DNA of 34,387 bases from contig CADBCX010000018.1 in NCBI GenBank assembly GCA_902793245.1, positions 1-34,387 of the forward strand, given 5' to 3'. Both the position numbers and the translations under genes were made by a program. Under the pieces are notes generated by a model that made no database searches, was not told the origin of the DNA, and worked only from the letters and a program-made list of their open reading frames with translations. Positions within the stretch are counted from its first letter, which is position 1. Each line of letters begins with the position of its first letter. Shown here piece by piece: positions 24,838 through 33,233 of this stretch. The stretch comes from an uncultured Eubacteriales bacterium (GTDB lineage: Bacteria > Bacillota > Clostridia > Christensenellales > Aristaeellaceae).

Positions 24838-25762
24838 CGCGCCTCGGAGCAAGAGGGGGACGATCCTGGGGAAGGAAGTGGCGCTGAAAAGCTACGTCTG
24901 CTCCCCTGACGGCGTGCATTACCGGCCTAAGGAAGGCGGGATCCGGCTGCAATTGTCCATCCTCCTCACCCGGTATTGCGACGCCCATTGTCCTTTCTGC
25001 ATCGCCGCGCCCACGGACGATCCCCGGACGCTGTCGCTCTCCGCTCTGGAAAAGACGCTGCTGCTGCTAAAAAAAGAGGACTGTGTCCGCGGAATCTCCA
25101 TCACCGGGGGCGAGCCTTTCTCCCGCCCGGAATTGCTGAATGAAGCGGTGTCCATGATCTTCCGGATTTTTGGTTACGGCATGGAAATCACCATTGACAC
25201 CAACGGCACCGGCCTTCAGCATTTGAGGGATATCCGCGAGCTTGCGCATGTGGACACGGTGCATATCAGCCGCCACCATTGGCTGGACGAAAAAAACGAA
25301 GCGCTGTTCGGACGCCCGATGCCGTCCGCAGAGGAGCTGCGGGAAGCCATCCTGTCCGTCGGCATCCGGGATCTTTTCGTGCTCAACTGCATGCTGCTCA
25401 AGGGCTTTGTGGAAACGCCGGAGGACGCCCGCCGCTACCTGGATTTCGCCATCGGAACAGGCGCGCAGAAAGTGTCCTTCATCACCGGCACCCCGGTGAA
25501 CGATTTCGTCCGGCGGCGCCGGGTGGCTTACGAAGATGTGCTCCGGGCGGACGATCCGTCGCTCCTGTTCACCCGGGGCTTTCAGGATTACACTTTTTGC
25601 CGCTGCCAGGACGGAATTTATGTTTCGTCCCAGGGCCGGCTGATCGAATTCTACGGGCGGCATTCGGAGCCGGGCGGCTGCGAATACTGCCGGGGGCTGA
25701 CGCTGACGCCGGAAGGCACCCTGACGGCGGGCTTTGGCGGGCCCGTGCTGTATCAGGCGTGA
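24806..25762 (+). CDS. Radical SAM enzyme
   Basis: The 318-residue protein starts at ATG 24806, inside the previous gene, with GGAGG about six bases upstream. The Fe-S/SAM signature CX3CX2C is Cys58, Cys62, Cys65 (RYCDAHCPFC), followed by the SAM-binding GGEPFSRPE and a TIM-barrel pattern (ITIDTNGTG, VDTVHISRHHW). Near the C-terminus are four further cysteines, Cys265, Cys267, Cys292 and Cys295 (FCRC and CEYC), which could bind an auxiliary iron-sulfur cluster as in SPASM/twitch enzymes, although the spacing is not the classical one. The substrate is unknown; context suggests a modification of, or for, the neighbouring VWA/MoxR module. Confidence 0.85.
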   Translation: MQNTDSFPCSDAPRSKRGTILGKEVALKSYVCSPDGVHYRPKEGGIRLQLSILLTRYCDAHCPFCIAAPTDDPRTLSLSALEKTLLLLKKEDCVRGISITGGEPFSRPELLNEAVSMIFRIFGYGMEITIDTNGTGLQHLRDIRELAHVDTVHISRHHWLDEKNEALFGRPMPSAEELREAILSVGIRDLFVLNCMLLKGFVETPEDARRYLDFAIGTGAQKVSFITGTPVNDFVRRRRVAYEDVLRADDPSLLFTRGFQDYTFCRCQDGIYVSSQGRLIEFYGRHSEPGGCEYCRGLTLTPEGTLTAGFGGPVLYQA

Positions 25763-25778
25763 GAAGGAGGCGGGAAAC

Positions 25779-27023
25779 TTGAATCACCAGGCGATCCAGG
25801 AGGATCTGCAGCGGTTCAAAACCCAAATGCTGATGTACCGGCCTTTCTTTGGCGATATCCTTCTGCGGCTGCCCATCGTGCAGGACGACAGCATTCCCAC
25901 CGCCTGCACCGATGGCCGCACTATCCGTTGGAGCAGCCGTTTCTTCTCCTCCCTGACCAGCGCCCAGCGGCATTACGTGCTGATGCACGAGGTGCTCCAT
26001 ACCCTGCTGATGCATCCCACCCGCATGGAAGGCCACGACCCGGAAATATGGAACGTGGCGGCGGATATGGTGGTCAATTCCATGTGCGATAAAATATGCG
26101 CCGATGTCAACAAGCTCCAGCCCGAAAAGCTGATGGAGCGCCCGTCCGACGGGATTTTCGCGACGATCACCGCCGATTGCACCGTGGAATCCCTGTACGG
26201 CATGCTCAAGGCGGATTATGAGAAGCACGGGAACAAAGCGTCGATTAAGAAGGATTACAAGCCCGGCATGCATAGCCGCGCCATCACGGTGGAAATCACC
26301 CCGGATCGGGATCTGCTTCCCGGCGGATTGGGAGGCCGTCCCCTGACCGCCCGGGAAAAGCAGCTGCTGGAGCAGCAGATCTCTGCGCTGATCCGGAATG
26401 CGGCCGCCGGGGACCGAAGCGATTTCGGCAGCTATTTCATTCCCCGGGAACTGGTGAAGCTGACGCAGCCCAAGCCTGTCTCCTGGCGGCAAATGCTCAA
26501 AGAGCATCTGACGGAAGTCACCAGCGACGACGCCTCCTACGCCACCCCGGAACGAAAATACCTGCACATGGATCTGATCCTGCCCGGCTACTGCCTGACG
26601 GAGGATGGCGATCTTGAATCGCTGTGGGCCTTTGTGGACAGCTCCGGCTCCATCAGCGGCGATACGCTGAACCAGTTTTTGACGCAGCTGTACCGGATCG
26701 TGAAGGAATTTCACTGCGAGCTGAATATTTGCTACTGGGATACCCAGGTGACGGATATTTATAAAACAATTCGGAGCGAAAAGCAGGTGCTGACCTGCCA
26801 GCCCCATCACTCCGGCGGAACGGACATTAACTGCGTGTACCGGTGGATGGAGGAACACCGCGTCAGACCCGACGTGACGCTGATCCTGACCGACGGCTAT
26901 TTCGGTTCCGTATCGGCAGAAAACCGCAGGCTCCTGCGTCCGCGGGACACGGTGCTCTGCATTTCCAACGACAGCCAAAACCCCGAATACGGGAAGATTG
27001 GCAGGATTTGCCGCCTGATTTGA
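25779..27023 (+). CDS. Metallopeptidase-like / VWA domain protein (DUF2201 type)
   Basis: The 414-residue protein has TTG at 25779 as its likely start, eight bases after AAGGAGG; an in-frame ATG at 25734 would overlap the radical SAM gene and has no binding site. The N-terminal half carries HEVLH (70-74) within LMHEVLHTLLMH and an IWNVAADMVVN stretch, the pattern of the putative metallopeptidase domain of DUF2201 proteins. The C-terminal half is a VWA-like domain with the MIDAS motif DSSGS (287-291) and a later LILTDGYFG. Such proteins pair with MoxR-type AAA+ ATPases, here encoded 19 bases downstream. Together they would form an ATP-driven remodelling or metal-insertion machine. Whether the peptidase site is active is not known. 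Confidence 0.88.
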   Translation: MNHQAIQEDLQRFKTQMLMYRPFFGDILLRLPIVQDDSIPTACTDGRTIRWSSRFFSSLTSAQRHYVLMHEVLHTLLMHPTRMEGHDPEIWNVAADMVVNSMCDKICADVNKLQPEKLMERPSDGIFATITADCTVESLYGMLKADYEKHGNKASIKKDYKPGMHSRAITVEITPDRDLLPGGLGGRPLTAREKQLLEQQISALIRNAAAGDRSDFGSYFIPRELVKLTQPKPVSWRQMLKEHLTEVTSDDASYATPERKYLHMDLILPGYCLTEDGDLESLWAFVDSSGSISGDTLNQFLTQLYRIVKEFHCELNICYWDTQVTDIYKTIRSEKQVLTCQPHHSGGTDINCVYRWMEEHRVRPDVTLILTDGYFGSVSAENRRLLRPRDTVLCISNDSQNPEYGKIGRICRLI

Positions 27024-27042
27024 TGAAAGGGAGAGAAACGCC

Positions 27043-28173
27043 ATGACCATCCGTGAATTTCAGGAAACCATCGAATTCAATATCGAGCACAATCTGAAGC
27101 ACTCCATCCTAGGCCTGGGCGCGCCGGGCGTGGGCAAATCGCAGATCATCCGCCGGATCGGGAAAAAGTACGGGTTCAAGGTGATCGATATCCGCCTGGC
27201 CCAGATGAGCGAGGTGGAAATCGGCGGCCTGATTTATCCCAACGAAAGCCGCACGAAAACCGTATGGCTGGCGCCGGACATCCTGCCCAACGAGGAACGG
27301 GACGGCAAGAATACCATCCTGCTGCTGGACGAGATTACCTCCTGCACCAAGCGGGTGCAGGTGGCGGCGTATCAGCTGATCCTGGACCGGCGCATCGGCC
27401 AGTATACCCTGCCGGAAGGCACCTTCGTGGTAGCGCTGGGCAACCGGGAGGACGACGACGGCGTATACATCCATCTGGCCGGGCCCCTGGCGGACCGCTT
27501 TGAAATCCATTATATCGAATCGGATTTTGAAAGCTGGAAATATGACTTCGCGCTGAAAAACGGCATTCATCCGTTTGTGATCGATTTTCTCACCTTTAAG
27601 CCCGCCGCCCTGCATACCCAGGACCCCGACAGCGGGGAAATGGTGTTCGCCACGCCCCGTTCCTGGGAGCGGGTCAGCGATATCCTGAATATCGACGATG
27701 ATATTCACAAAGAAGTGATCAAAAACAAAATCATTGGCAACGTGGGCACGGTGGAAGGCACGCAGTTTGTGGAATACTGCAAGCAGCACCATCAGACCGT
27801 ACCCGTTCAGAAGCTGCTGGACGGCAGCGTGAAAATGCCCGACAGCCCGGAAGAGCTGGCCCTGCTGGCGGATAGGCTGACAAACCATGTGAGTTTCCTT
27901 GCCAAAAACGATACAACAAGCCTGCCGCAGGAACAGGAAAAGCAGGTGGAAGACGTTATCCTGGCGCTGATTCGGCTTCCCCAGGCGGAATATGCGCTGA
28001 TGGGGTTGAAAAAGCTGATGGAAATGAATCGGGAAGCTGTCAAGAAGGTGTTTTCCGGCATGGATCAGCCGGAGGTCATCCGTTTCGTGGAACGGCATAA
28101 ATTTGCCATGGGCCTGACCGCGGGCGGCCTGTCCGGGGATGCCAGGAAAAACTGGATGGCTTTGTGGAAATAG
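27043..28173 (+). CDS. MoxR-type AAA+ ATPase
   Basis: The 376-residue protein has Walker A GAPGVGKS at residues 26-33, a Walker B region ILLLDEIT with Asp96-Glu97, and a sensor-1-like VVALGNRED. The sequence DIRLAQMSEVEIGGLIYP between them is typical of MoxR proteins. The C-terminal 170 residues are helical. It ends the eight-gene operon and follows its VWA partner by 19 bases, with an AGGGAGAG site. Known MoxR/VWA pairs (RavA-ViaA, NorQ-NorD, CbbQ-CbbO) activate or assemble a client protein; the client here is likely within the operon. No terminator was found directly after it. Confidence 0.9.
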   Translation: MTIREFQETIEFNIEHNLKHSILGLGAPGVGKSQIIRRIGKKYGFKVIDIRLAQMSEVEIGGLIYPNESRTKTVWLAPDILPNEERDGKNTILLLDEITSCTKRVQVAAYQLILDRRIGQYTLPEGTFVVALGNREDDDGVYIHLAGPLADRFEIHYIESDFESWKYDFALKNGIHPFVIDFLTFKPAALHTQDPDSGEMVFATPRSWERVSDILNIDDDIHKEVIKNKIIGNVGTVEGTQFVEYCKQHHQTVPVQKLLDGSVKMPDSPEELALLADRLTNHVSFLAKNDTTSLPQEQEKQVEDVILALIRLPQAEYALMGLKKLMEMNREAVKKVFSGMDQPEVIRFVERHKFAMGLTAGGLSGDARKNWMALWK

Positions 28174-28194
28174 CCGTCTGATATTTTTTCCGGG

Positions 28195-28210
28195 AAAACA
28201 TGTCCATGTT
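28195..28210. promoter_or_regulatory. Short perfect-arm palindrome upstream of the GH39 promoter
   Basis: AAACATGTCCATGTTT has arms AAACAT/ATGTTT around GTCC. It lies about 27 bases upstream of the -35 box of the GH39 promoter, where an activator or repressor dimer could bind. Confidence 0.35.
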
Positions 28211-28236
28211 TCAGGCGTCAAATCCCACAATACCGA

Positions 28237-28266
28237 TTGTCAAACCTGTCTTCCAGGTTATATAAT
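28237..28266 (+). promoter_or_regulatory. Promoter of the GH39 gene
   Basis: TTGTCA (28237-28242) and TATAAT (28261-28266) are 18 bases apart, 30 bases before the start codon. This gives the GH39 gene its own transcription independent of the MoxR operon. Confidence 0.8.
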
Positions 28267-28296
28267 GGAAAAAACACAGGGAAAGGCGGAAAACCC

Positions 28297-29790
28297 ATGA
28301 AGAAAAGCATCAGCATTGACCGCGGGGACAAAGCGGCATTCAGAAACCTGACCAATTACTGCGTCGGCACCGGCCGGCTGGATCTGGCGCTGCATCGGGA
28401 ATACCAGGAGCAGCTGAAAGCGGTGCAGGAAAAATGCCATTTCCGCTACATCCGCGGCCATGGCCTGTTCAGCGACCAGATGGGCATTTACCAGGAATGG
28501 GGCCCGCCCTTCGCCGAAAAGCAGCAATGGTACTGCTTCACCTATCTGGACCGGGTGATGGACGCTTACCTGGAAAACGGGCTGGAACCCTTCCTGGAGC
28601 TGGGCTTCATGCCGGAAAAGCTGGCGTCCTCGGAGCAGACGCTCTTTTATTGGAAAGCCCACACCGTGCCGCCCAAGGACATGGCGGAGTGGCAGCGCTT
28701 AATAAAGGAAACCTTAAAGCATCTGGCCCGGCGCTACGGCAGGGAGCGTGTGGAAGCCTGGCCCTGCGAAATCTGGAATGAACCGAACCTGCCCGGCTTC
28801 TGGGAAAAGGCGGACAAGCCCAAGTATCTGGAACTGTACCGCGCCACGGTGCAGGCGGTGAAGGAAATTCTGCCCGGCATGCGCGTGGGCGGCCCCGCCA
28901 TCTGCGGCGGCGAAGGCAGCCAGCAGTGGATCGCCGATTTCCTGGCCTTCTGCCGGGATGAAAGGCTTCCCGTGGATTTCGTGACGCGCCACGCCTACAT
29001 GGGCCAGCAGCCGGAACACAAAGGCCGCTACCTGTACCACACCATGAGCGCCCCGGACGTGCTGATCAGCGAGATGCAAAAGAGCCGGGAAGTGATCGAC
29101 TCCTTCCCGGAATACAGGGGCATTCCCCTGTATATCACCGAATTCAACACCAGCTATAACCCCTTCTGCCCCATTCACGACACCAACCTGAACGCCGCCA
29201 CCTGCTGCGCGCTGCTGTCCCGCCTGGGCGACGTGGCGGACGGCTACAGCTATTGGACCTTCGGCGACGTGTTCGAGGAGCAGGGCATCCCCACCCGGCC
29301 CTTCCACGGCGGCTTCGGCATGATGGCCAACGGGCTGATTCCCAAGCCGACCCTGTGGGCCTTCTCCTTCTTCGCCGGGCTGGAGGGCGAATGCGTCCAC
29401 CGGGACGAGAACGCGGTGATCGTGAAGCGCCAGGACGGCGGGTACGAGGCCGTGCTGTGGAACCTGTGCCAGAACGAAAAAGAAGCTGTGGACTTGACGC
29501 TCTCCTTCCCCATCGCCGGGGACGCCGTGGCGCTGGTGGAGCGGGTGGACGAGCAGTGCTGCAACCCCCTGGCCTGCTGGCACCGCATGGGCGAACCCGC
29601 CGATCTGACGCAGGAGCAGCTTTCCTTCCTCCGCGCCGCCGGCCAGCCCGCCTGCGAAACGCGGACAGCGGAAAACGGCAAGGTTTCTCTGGCCCTCGCG
29701 CCGAACGCGGTGGTGCGCCTGCGCGTGCTGCCCCTCGAAAAAACAACAGACCCCGGGTATGATTATTCCTGGTACTGTAAAGAGTTTTAA
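28297..29790 (+). CDS. GH39 family glycosidase, probable beta-xylosidase
   Basis: The 497-residue protein starts at ATG 28297, with AAAGGCGGA upstream. It shows the GH39 fold: an N-terminal TIM barrel with acid/base Glu162 in EIWNEPN and nucleophile Glu282 in YITEFN, then a beta-sandwich tail. FRYIRGHGLFSD near residue 50 and GYSYWTFGDVFEEQG after the nucleophile are both typical of GH39 beta-xylosidases. No signal peptide is seen, so it would cleave imported xylo-oligosaccharides in the cytoplasm, complementing the GH43 and GH3 enzymes at the left of the window. It is monocistronic, with its own promoter and terminator. Confidence 0.9.
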   Translation: MKKSISIDRGDKAAFRNLTNYCVGTGRLDLALHREYQEQLKAVQEKCHFRYIRGHGLFSDQMGIYQEWGPPFAEKQQWYCFTYLDRVMDAYLENGLEPFLELGFMPEKLASSEQTLFYWKAHTVPPKDMAEWQRLIKETLKHLARRYGRERVEAWPCEIWNEPNLPGFWEKADKPKYLELYRATVQAVKEILPGMRVGGPAICGGEGSQQWIADFLAFCRDERLPVDFVTRHAYMGQQPEHKGRYLYHTMSAPDVLISEMQKSREVIDSFPEYRGIPLYITEFNTSYNPFCPIHDTNLNAATCCALLSRLGDVADGYSYWTFGDVFEEQGIPTRPFHGGFGMMANGLIPKPTLWAFSFFAGLEGECVHRDENAVIVKRQDGGYEAVLWNLCQNEKEAVDLTLSFPIAGDAVALVERVDEQCCNPLACWHRMGEPADLTQEQLSFLRAAGQPACETRTAENGKVSLALAPNAVVRLRVLPLEKTTDPGYDYSWYCKEF

Positions 29791-29827
29791 AAGCAAATGA
29801 TTTCAAAAGAAAAAAACTGCTTGAGCA

Positions 29828-29859
29828 CAAAAGGCCGCGCATTCACACGCGGCCTTTTG
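29828..29859. terminator. Bidirectional intrinsic terminator
   Basis: CAAAAGGCCGCG (29828-29839) pairs perfectly with CGCGGCCTTTTG (29848-29859) with an 8-base loop. A/T tracts at both stem ends allow it to end the GH39 gene on the plus strand and the U32-like gene on the minus strand, which converge here. Confidence 0.9.
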
Positions 29860-29891
29860 CGCTGTATTCATTTTCTGTCAGGGCAGCGGCA

Positions 29892-30785
29892 TTAAAACAA
29901 GTCCAGAGAACTGTCCAGATAGATTTCTTCCCGCACAGTGAGCTGATACTCCGGTTTCGTCATATAATACAGCAGAAATTCCAGAATCACGGCGCTGCCC
30001 AGGCTCCGCCCCTCAATTTTAAAATGGGAAAAGCCGTTTGGCAGATAGATTTGCTGAATTGCTTCAAGGCCGATGAACCCCGGGTTTTTCATGGCGCGGG
30101 AAAACCGATAGCCTTTTTCGGCGTCCGGCGACACGCAGATGTGATCCGCGCAGTTTTCTCCCAGGTTTTTCCGGCTGACATTTTCATAGCATTCCTTCCG
30201 GGCGGGGCAGGCAAACCAGCAGCATTCGTTGCACAGGAATTCCACCTTCCGCTTCTGGCTTTCGGACAGCGCGTTCAGCCGGTCATATGCTTTGTTCAGC
30301 CTGAAATCCGGCACCACATAGCGATACTCGGCGCGGTTTAATTCGTCTTCAAGCTGCCCAAATTCAGTCAGCACCTTTGTGGTGGACGAAACAAAATAAA
30401 ACCCGGGATAATGTTTTTGCAGGTAGCGCAGCAGCAAGTCCGAACAGATGATCACGCCGTTCGGGACATGTCCGTTCTTTTCAAACAAGGCGCACAGGGC
30501 ATTGCATTTCCTGTCGGAAAGATGCTCCTCCCTGAGCAGGGAATTGCTGAATGTAAGCCGTGCGGAAATGCCATATTCCCGCAGCAGCGCCGCCACGTTC
30601 TCCGGCCGTTCGTCGCCGAAACCGACGCGGCCGCCGCCCCAGAGGCAGTCCGCGGGCGCGCCGTAAACGGAGCCGATCTCGCACCATTCATAAAAGTATT
30701 CTCTGTGTTCGCGGAACAATGGCAGAAATACCTGATAGAGTCCGTAAAACTCAAACAATCCGGGAAGATGATAATATGCCTTCAT
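29892..30785 (-). CDS. U32 peptidase-like TIM-barrel protein with Cys cluster
   Basis: The 297-residue protein starts at ATG 30785 (MKAYYHLPG), with a weak GGCGAG upstream; ATG codons at 30809 and 30812 are alternatives. The sequence suggests an alpha/beta barrel with EIGSVYGAPADCLWGG, ISARLTFSNSLL and FYFVSSTTKVL. A cysteine cluster CNECCWFACPARKEC sits in the second half, and SHFKIEGR near the C-terminus matches the signature of U32 family proteins. U32 relatives such as RlhA, TrhP and UbiU/UbiV bind a 4Fe-4S cluster with four cysteines and take part in RNA or quinone hydroxylation rather than proteolysis. The family call is tentative. It lies 65 bases downstream of the EAL gene and is probably co-transcribed with it. 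Confidence 0.55.
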   Translation of the reverse strand: MKAYYHLPGLFEFYGLYQVFLPLFREHREYFYEWCEIGSVYGAPADCLWGGGRVGFGDERPENVAALLREYGISARLTFSNSLLREEHLSDRKCNALCALFEKNGHVPNGVIICSDLLLRYLQKHYPGFYFVSSTTKVLTEFGQLEDELNRAEYRYVVPDFRLNKAYDRLNALSESQKRKVEFLCNECCWFACPARKECYENVSRKNLGENCADHICVSPDAEKGYRFSRAMKNPGFIGLEAIQQIYLPNGFSHFKIEGRSLGSAVILEFLLYYMTKPEYQLTVREEIYLDSSLDLF

Positions 30786-30850
30786 GTCTCGCCGTCCCGA
30801 TTCAAGCATCAATGAATTCGCCGGCCTGTCGGCGGCCCGCGGCGCCGGGG

Positions 30851-32749
30851 CTATCCTGCCTGCGCGAAAAACTGGGACAGGTTTTCAATCGGTATGGGCT
30901 GGGAGTATTTGAAGCCCTGCAGGTAGGAAGCGGACATCTCCCGGCAGCGTTGTTCGTCGTCCTTGTTTTCCACGCCTTCGTACAAAACGGAAAAATGCAG
31001 TTTATTGAACAGGCTGGCCAGGTTTTCCACCAGCTGTTCAGACCGTTCGTCGTTGGCGCTGGCGATGACCAGCGACCTGTCAAACTTGATGATGTCAAAG
31101 GGCAGCGACATAATCCTTTCTATGCTGGAATAGCCGGTGCCGAAATCGTCCAGGTAGAATTTGATTCCCTTCGCCTTCAGCTCGCCGATTTTTTGTTTCA
31201 TCAGCGTGAAGTCGGCTTCGTTCTGAGATTCGGTCAGCTCGATGGCGATCTTGTTGCCCACGACGCCGCTTTCCCGGATGATGCTGATAATATCGCCGCA
31301 GAAATGCTCATCCTTCAGCTCAAGCATGGAGACGTTCACGGAAATGCGCTTGATATCGTACCCCTCGCCGCTGAAATGGCAGATAGCGTTGCAGGTTTTA
31401 TGAAGAATGATCTCCGTCAGCATATGGATATAGCCCTGTTCTTCCGCCAGATGGATGAAGTGGTCGGGCATAACGATCCCCAGCCCGTCCAGATTCAGCC
31501 GCATCAGGGCTTCCGCCGTGTCGTACTTCCCAGTCTTGACGTTCAGGACAGGCTGGCAGTAGACAAGCACGCGCGGATCCTCAAGATTGCCCTGGCGATG
31601 GATATCCGCCAATTCCTTCAAAATATACTCGTCGCGCTTAAACTCGGCTATGTCGTCCTTGTCTACCCGGTGGACGGAGCATTCCGGCATACTTCTGTGG
31701 ATGCTCCGTATGTAGCTGACATACTCGTTCTTCCTGCTGATTTCTTCTGTAGAACTGCCGATCACGATTTTATAATCATAGCGGAATTGTTCGTAGAGCG
31801 GGCGAAAAGCCGTCAGGATCTCGGTGATCTTCCGTTCATAGTTCGGATTGCGTTTTTTCAGCAATATCAGAATCATATGGCCTTTGCCGACCTTGAACAG
31901 TCTGGCGTTTTTGGCGGACTGATAGGTGAACTGCCTGATTTTTGCCTGCAGATCCCGGGGAAATTCCTTGCTTTCCTCATCAAAGTCCCGCATATACAGG
32001 CTCATCAGAATGAAATCCTTTTTCTTTTCATAGCAATAATGCACATAATCCTGCATGGCGCCCATATCGTTTGCGCCCAGCAGAGCGTCGTAGGGGTTGG
32101 AATGCAGGACGTACATCATGGCAATCGCAGGAAACAGCTGAGTGGAAACTGTAAAGGAGGTCTGGTTGAAGATGCCCTGGATCACCAGCACGGCGAACGA
32201 GATAGCAACTGTGCCATAGAAGCCCAGCATCACGCGGTGGAAAAGGAGCTTCCGCACCTTCGTCAGGAGGATGACGCAGAGCGTCACGTAGCCCAGATAA
32301 GCGTAAATAAATATGCCGCGCCTGTCAAAGCTGATTCCTGTTTCATCAACGGTAAACGTGAGTCCCTGTGCCGTCACGATGATATCCGCCAGTATGGAGC
32401 CAAGAAAAATGATGTTGGCGATCAGGCAAAACAAACGAGTCTTTTCGTAATGCGTCACTTCGCAGATATACGCGACATAATAGACGAAAACCAACATCAG
32501 CGCGGCATGATGGACGCATCGCACCCAGTTTGCCAGGATACCGAGCTCCGGAATAGCGGCGAGAAAATTAAAAATCATATCGGTCAACGCGGCTGCCAGC
32601 ACCAGTCCGACAATGGCCAGGAACAGATGAAAGCCCTTCGTCCGGTTGATATGCGAAAAGACGACAAGAACCATCATGACCATGCAGATAGCTGCGACGA
32701 CAATATCAGCCGCCGGGGAATAGTTTGAGAAACGAATGAACTGATTCAT
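30851..32749 (-). CDS. Membrane-bound EAL-domain cyclic-di-GMP phosphodiesterase
   Basis: The 632-residue protein begins at ATG 32749 with a weak GGGTGG site. Seven membrane helices fill the first 225 residues (for example IVVAAICMVMMVLVVFSHI and YLGYVTLCVILLTKV), forming a sensor module. A degenerate GGDEF-like region without the GGDEF motif follows at about 235-370. The C-terminal EAL domain keeps the key residues: EAL at Glu413, ISVNVS, IELTES, LDDFGTGYSS, IKFDRSLV, EGVEN and QGFKYSQP. It should therefore hydrolyse cyclic di-GMP in response to a membrane signal, affecting motility or attachment. No cognate cyclase is in the window. Confidence 0.9.
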   Translation of the reverse strand: MNQFIRFSNYSPAADIVVAAICMVMMVLVVFSHINRTKGFHLFLAIVGLVLAAALTDMIFNFLAAIPELGILANWVRCVHHAALMLVFVYYVAYICEVTHYEKTRLFCLIANIIFLGSILADIIVTAQGLTFTVDETGISFDRRGIFIYAYLGYVTLCVILLTKVRKLLFHRVMLGFYGTVAISFAVLVIQGIFNQTSFTVSTQLFPAIAMMYVLHSNPYDALLGANDMGAMQDYVHYCYEKKKDFILMSLYMRDFDEESKEFPRDLQAKIRQFTYQSAKNARLFKVGKGHMILILLKKRNPNYERKITEILTAFRPLYEQFRYDYKIVIGSSTEEISRKNEYVSYIRSIHRSMPECSVHRVDKDDIAEFKRDEYILKELADIHRQGNLEDPRVLVYCQPVLNVKTGKYDTAEALMRLNLDGLGIVMPDHFIHLAEEQGYIHMLTEIILHKTCNAICHFSGEGYDIKRISVNVSMLELKDEHFCGDIISIIRESGVVGNKIAIELTESQNEADFTLMKQKIGELKAKGIKFYLDDFGTGYSSIERIMSLPFDIIKFDRSLVIASANDERSEQLVENLASLFNKLHFSVLYEGVENKDDEQRCREMSASYLQGFKYSQPIPIENLSQFFAQAG

Positions 32750-33186
32750 TTTACCACCCTATTCGTATCGCAGGAAAGCGTACATATTCACCGTTCATGA
32801 TTGATTATCGCAAATAAAGCTGTGATTTGATCTGCTCGCCGGTTCGTTCCGGACGGAAGCCGCTTTCGTATCTCCCGCGGAAGCACCCTGCCGGGTATGG
32901 GAACCCGGGACATTTTGCGCCGCACATACCCAAAAAGCGCCCCGACGCATCCGGAACGAAATAACGGCTTTTTGTTTTGTCAATATGATCCTTCCCAAGG
33001 CTGGTATCATACTTCCCGCGCCATAGTATACCATTTCCCCATGCCGTTTGTAAAGGGAATTTCCTGCTGGTATTTCATAAAAAACAAAAAACACTTCCCC
33101 TGCGGGCAATGACATGAAATCGATTGCAGATCTTTGTCCAAAATAAACAGATAATGTGCTTCTATGGAAAATGTTTTCCCTGAAAT
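32750..33186. other. Intergenic stretch without a recognised gene
   Basis: About 440 bases separate the EAL gene start from the terminator at 33187. Frames here are short and lack ribosome binding sites. A CCGGGT/ACCCGG hairpin lies near 32891-32908. A weak candidate -35/-10 pair (TTGCGA and a TGAATA-like box) for the EAL gene is present on the minus strand near 32785-32815, but it is not convincing. Confidence 0.5.
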
Positions 33187-33215
33187 AACAAACCGCGGAC
33201 GAGCCGCGGTTTGTT
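33187..33215. terminator. Intrinsic terminator after the sugar permease remnant
   Basis: AACAAACCGCGG (33187-33198) pairs perfectly with CCGCGGTTTGTT (33204-33215), loop ACGAG. It lies 18 bases past the permease stop on the minus strand; T-rich sequence on both sides suggests that it could work in either direction. Confidence 0.85.
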
Positions 33216-33233
33216 GGTTTTTATGGAAAGGGT

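Noticed and set aside
30560-32728. Plus-strand frame of about 722 codons opposite the EAL gene
   Set aside because: The minus-strand EAL protein has all catalytic motifs; the opposite frame has none and no start context.
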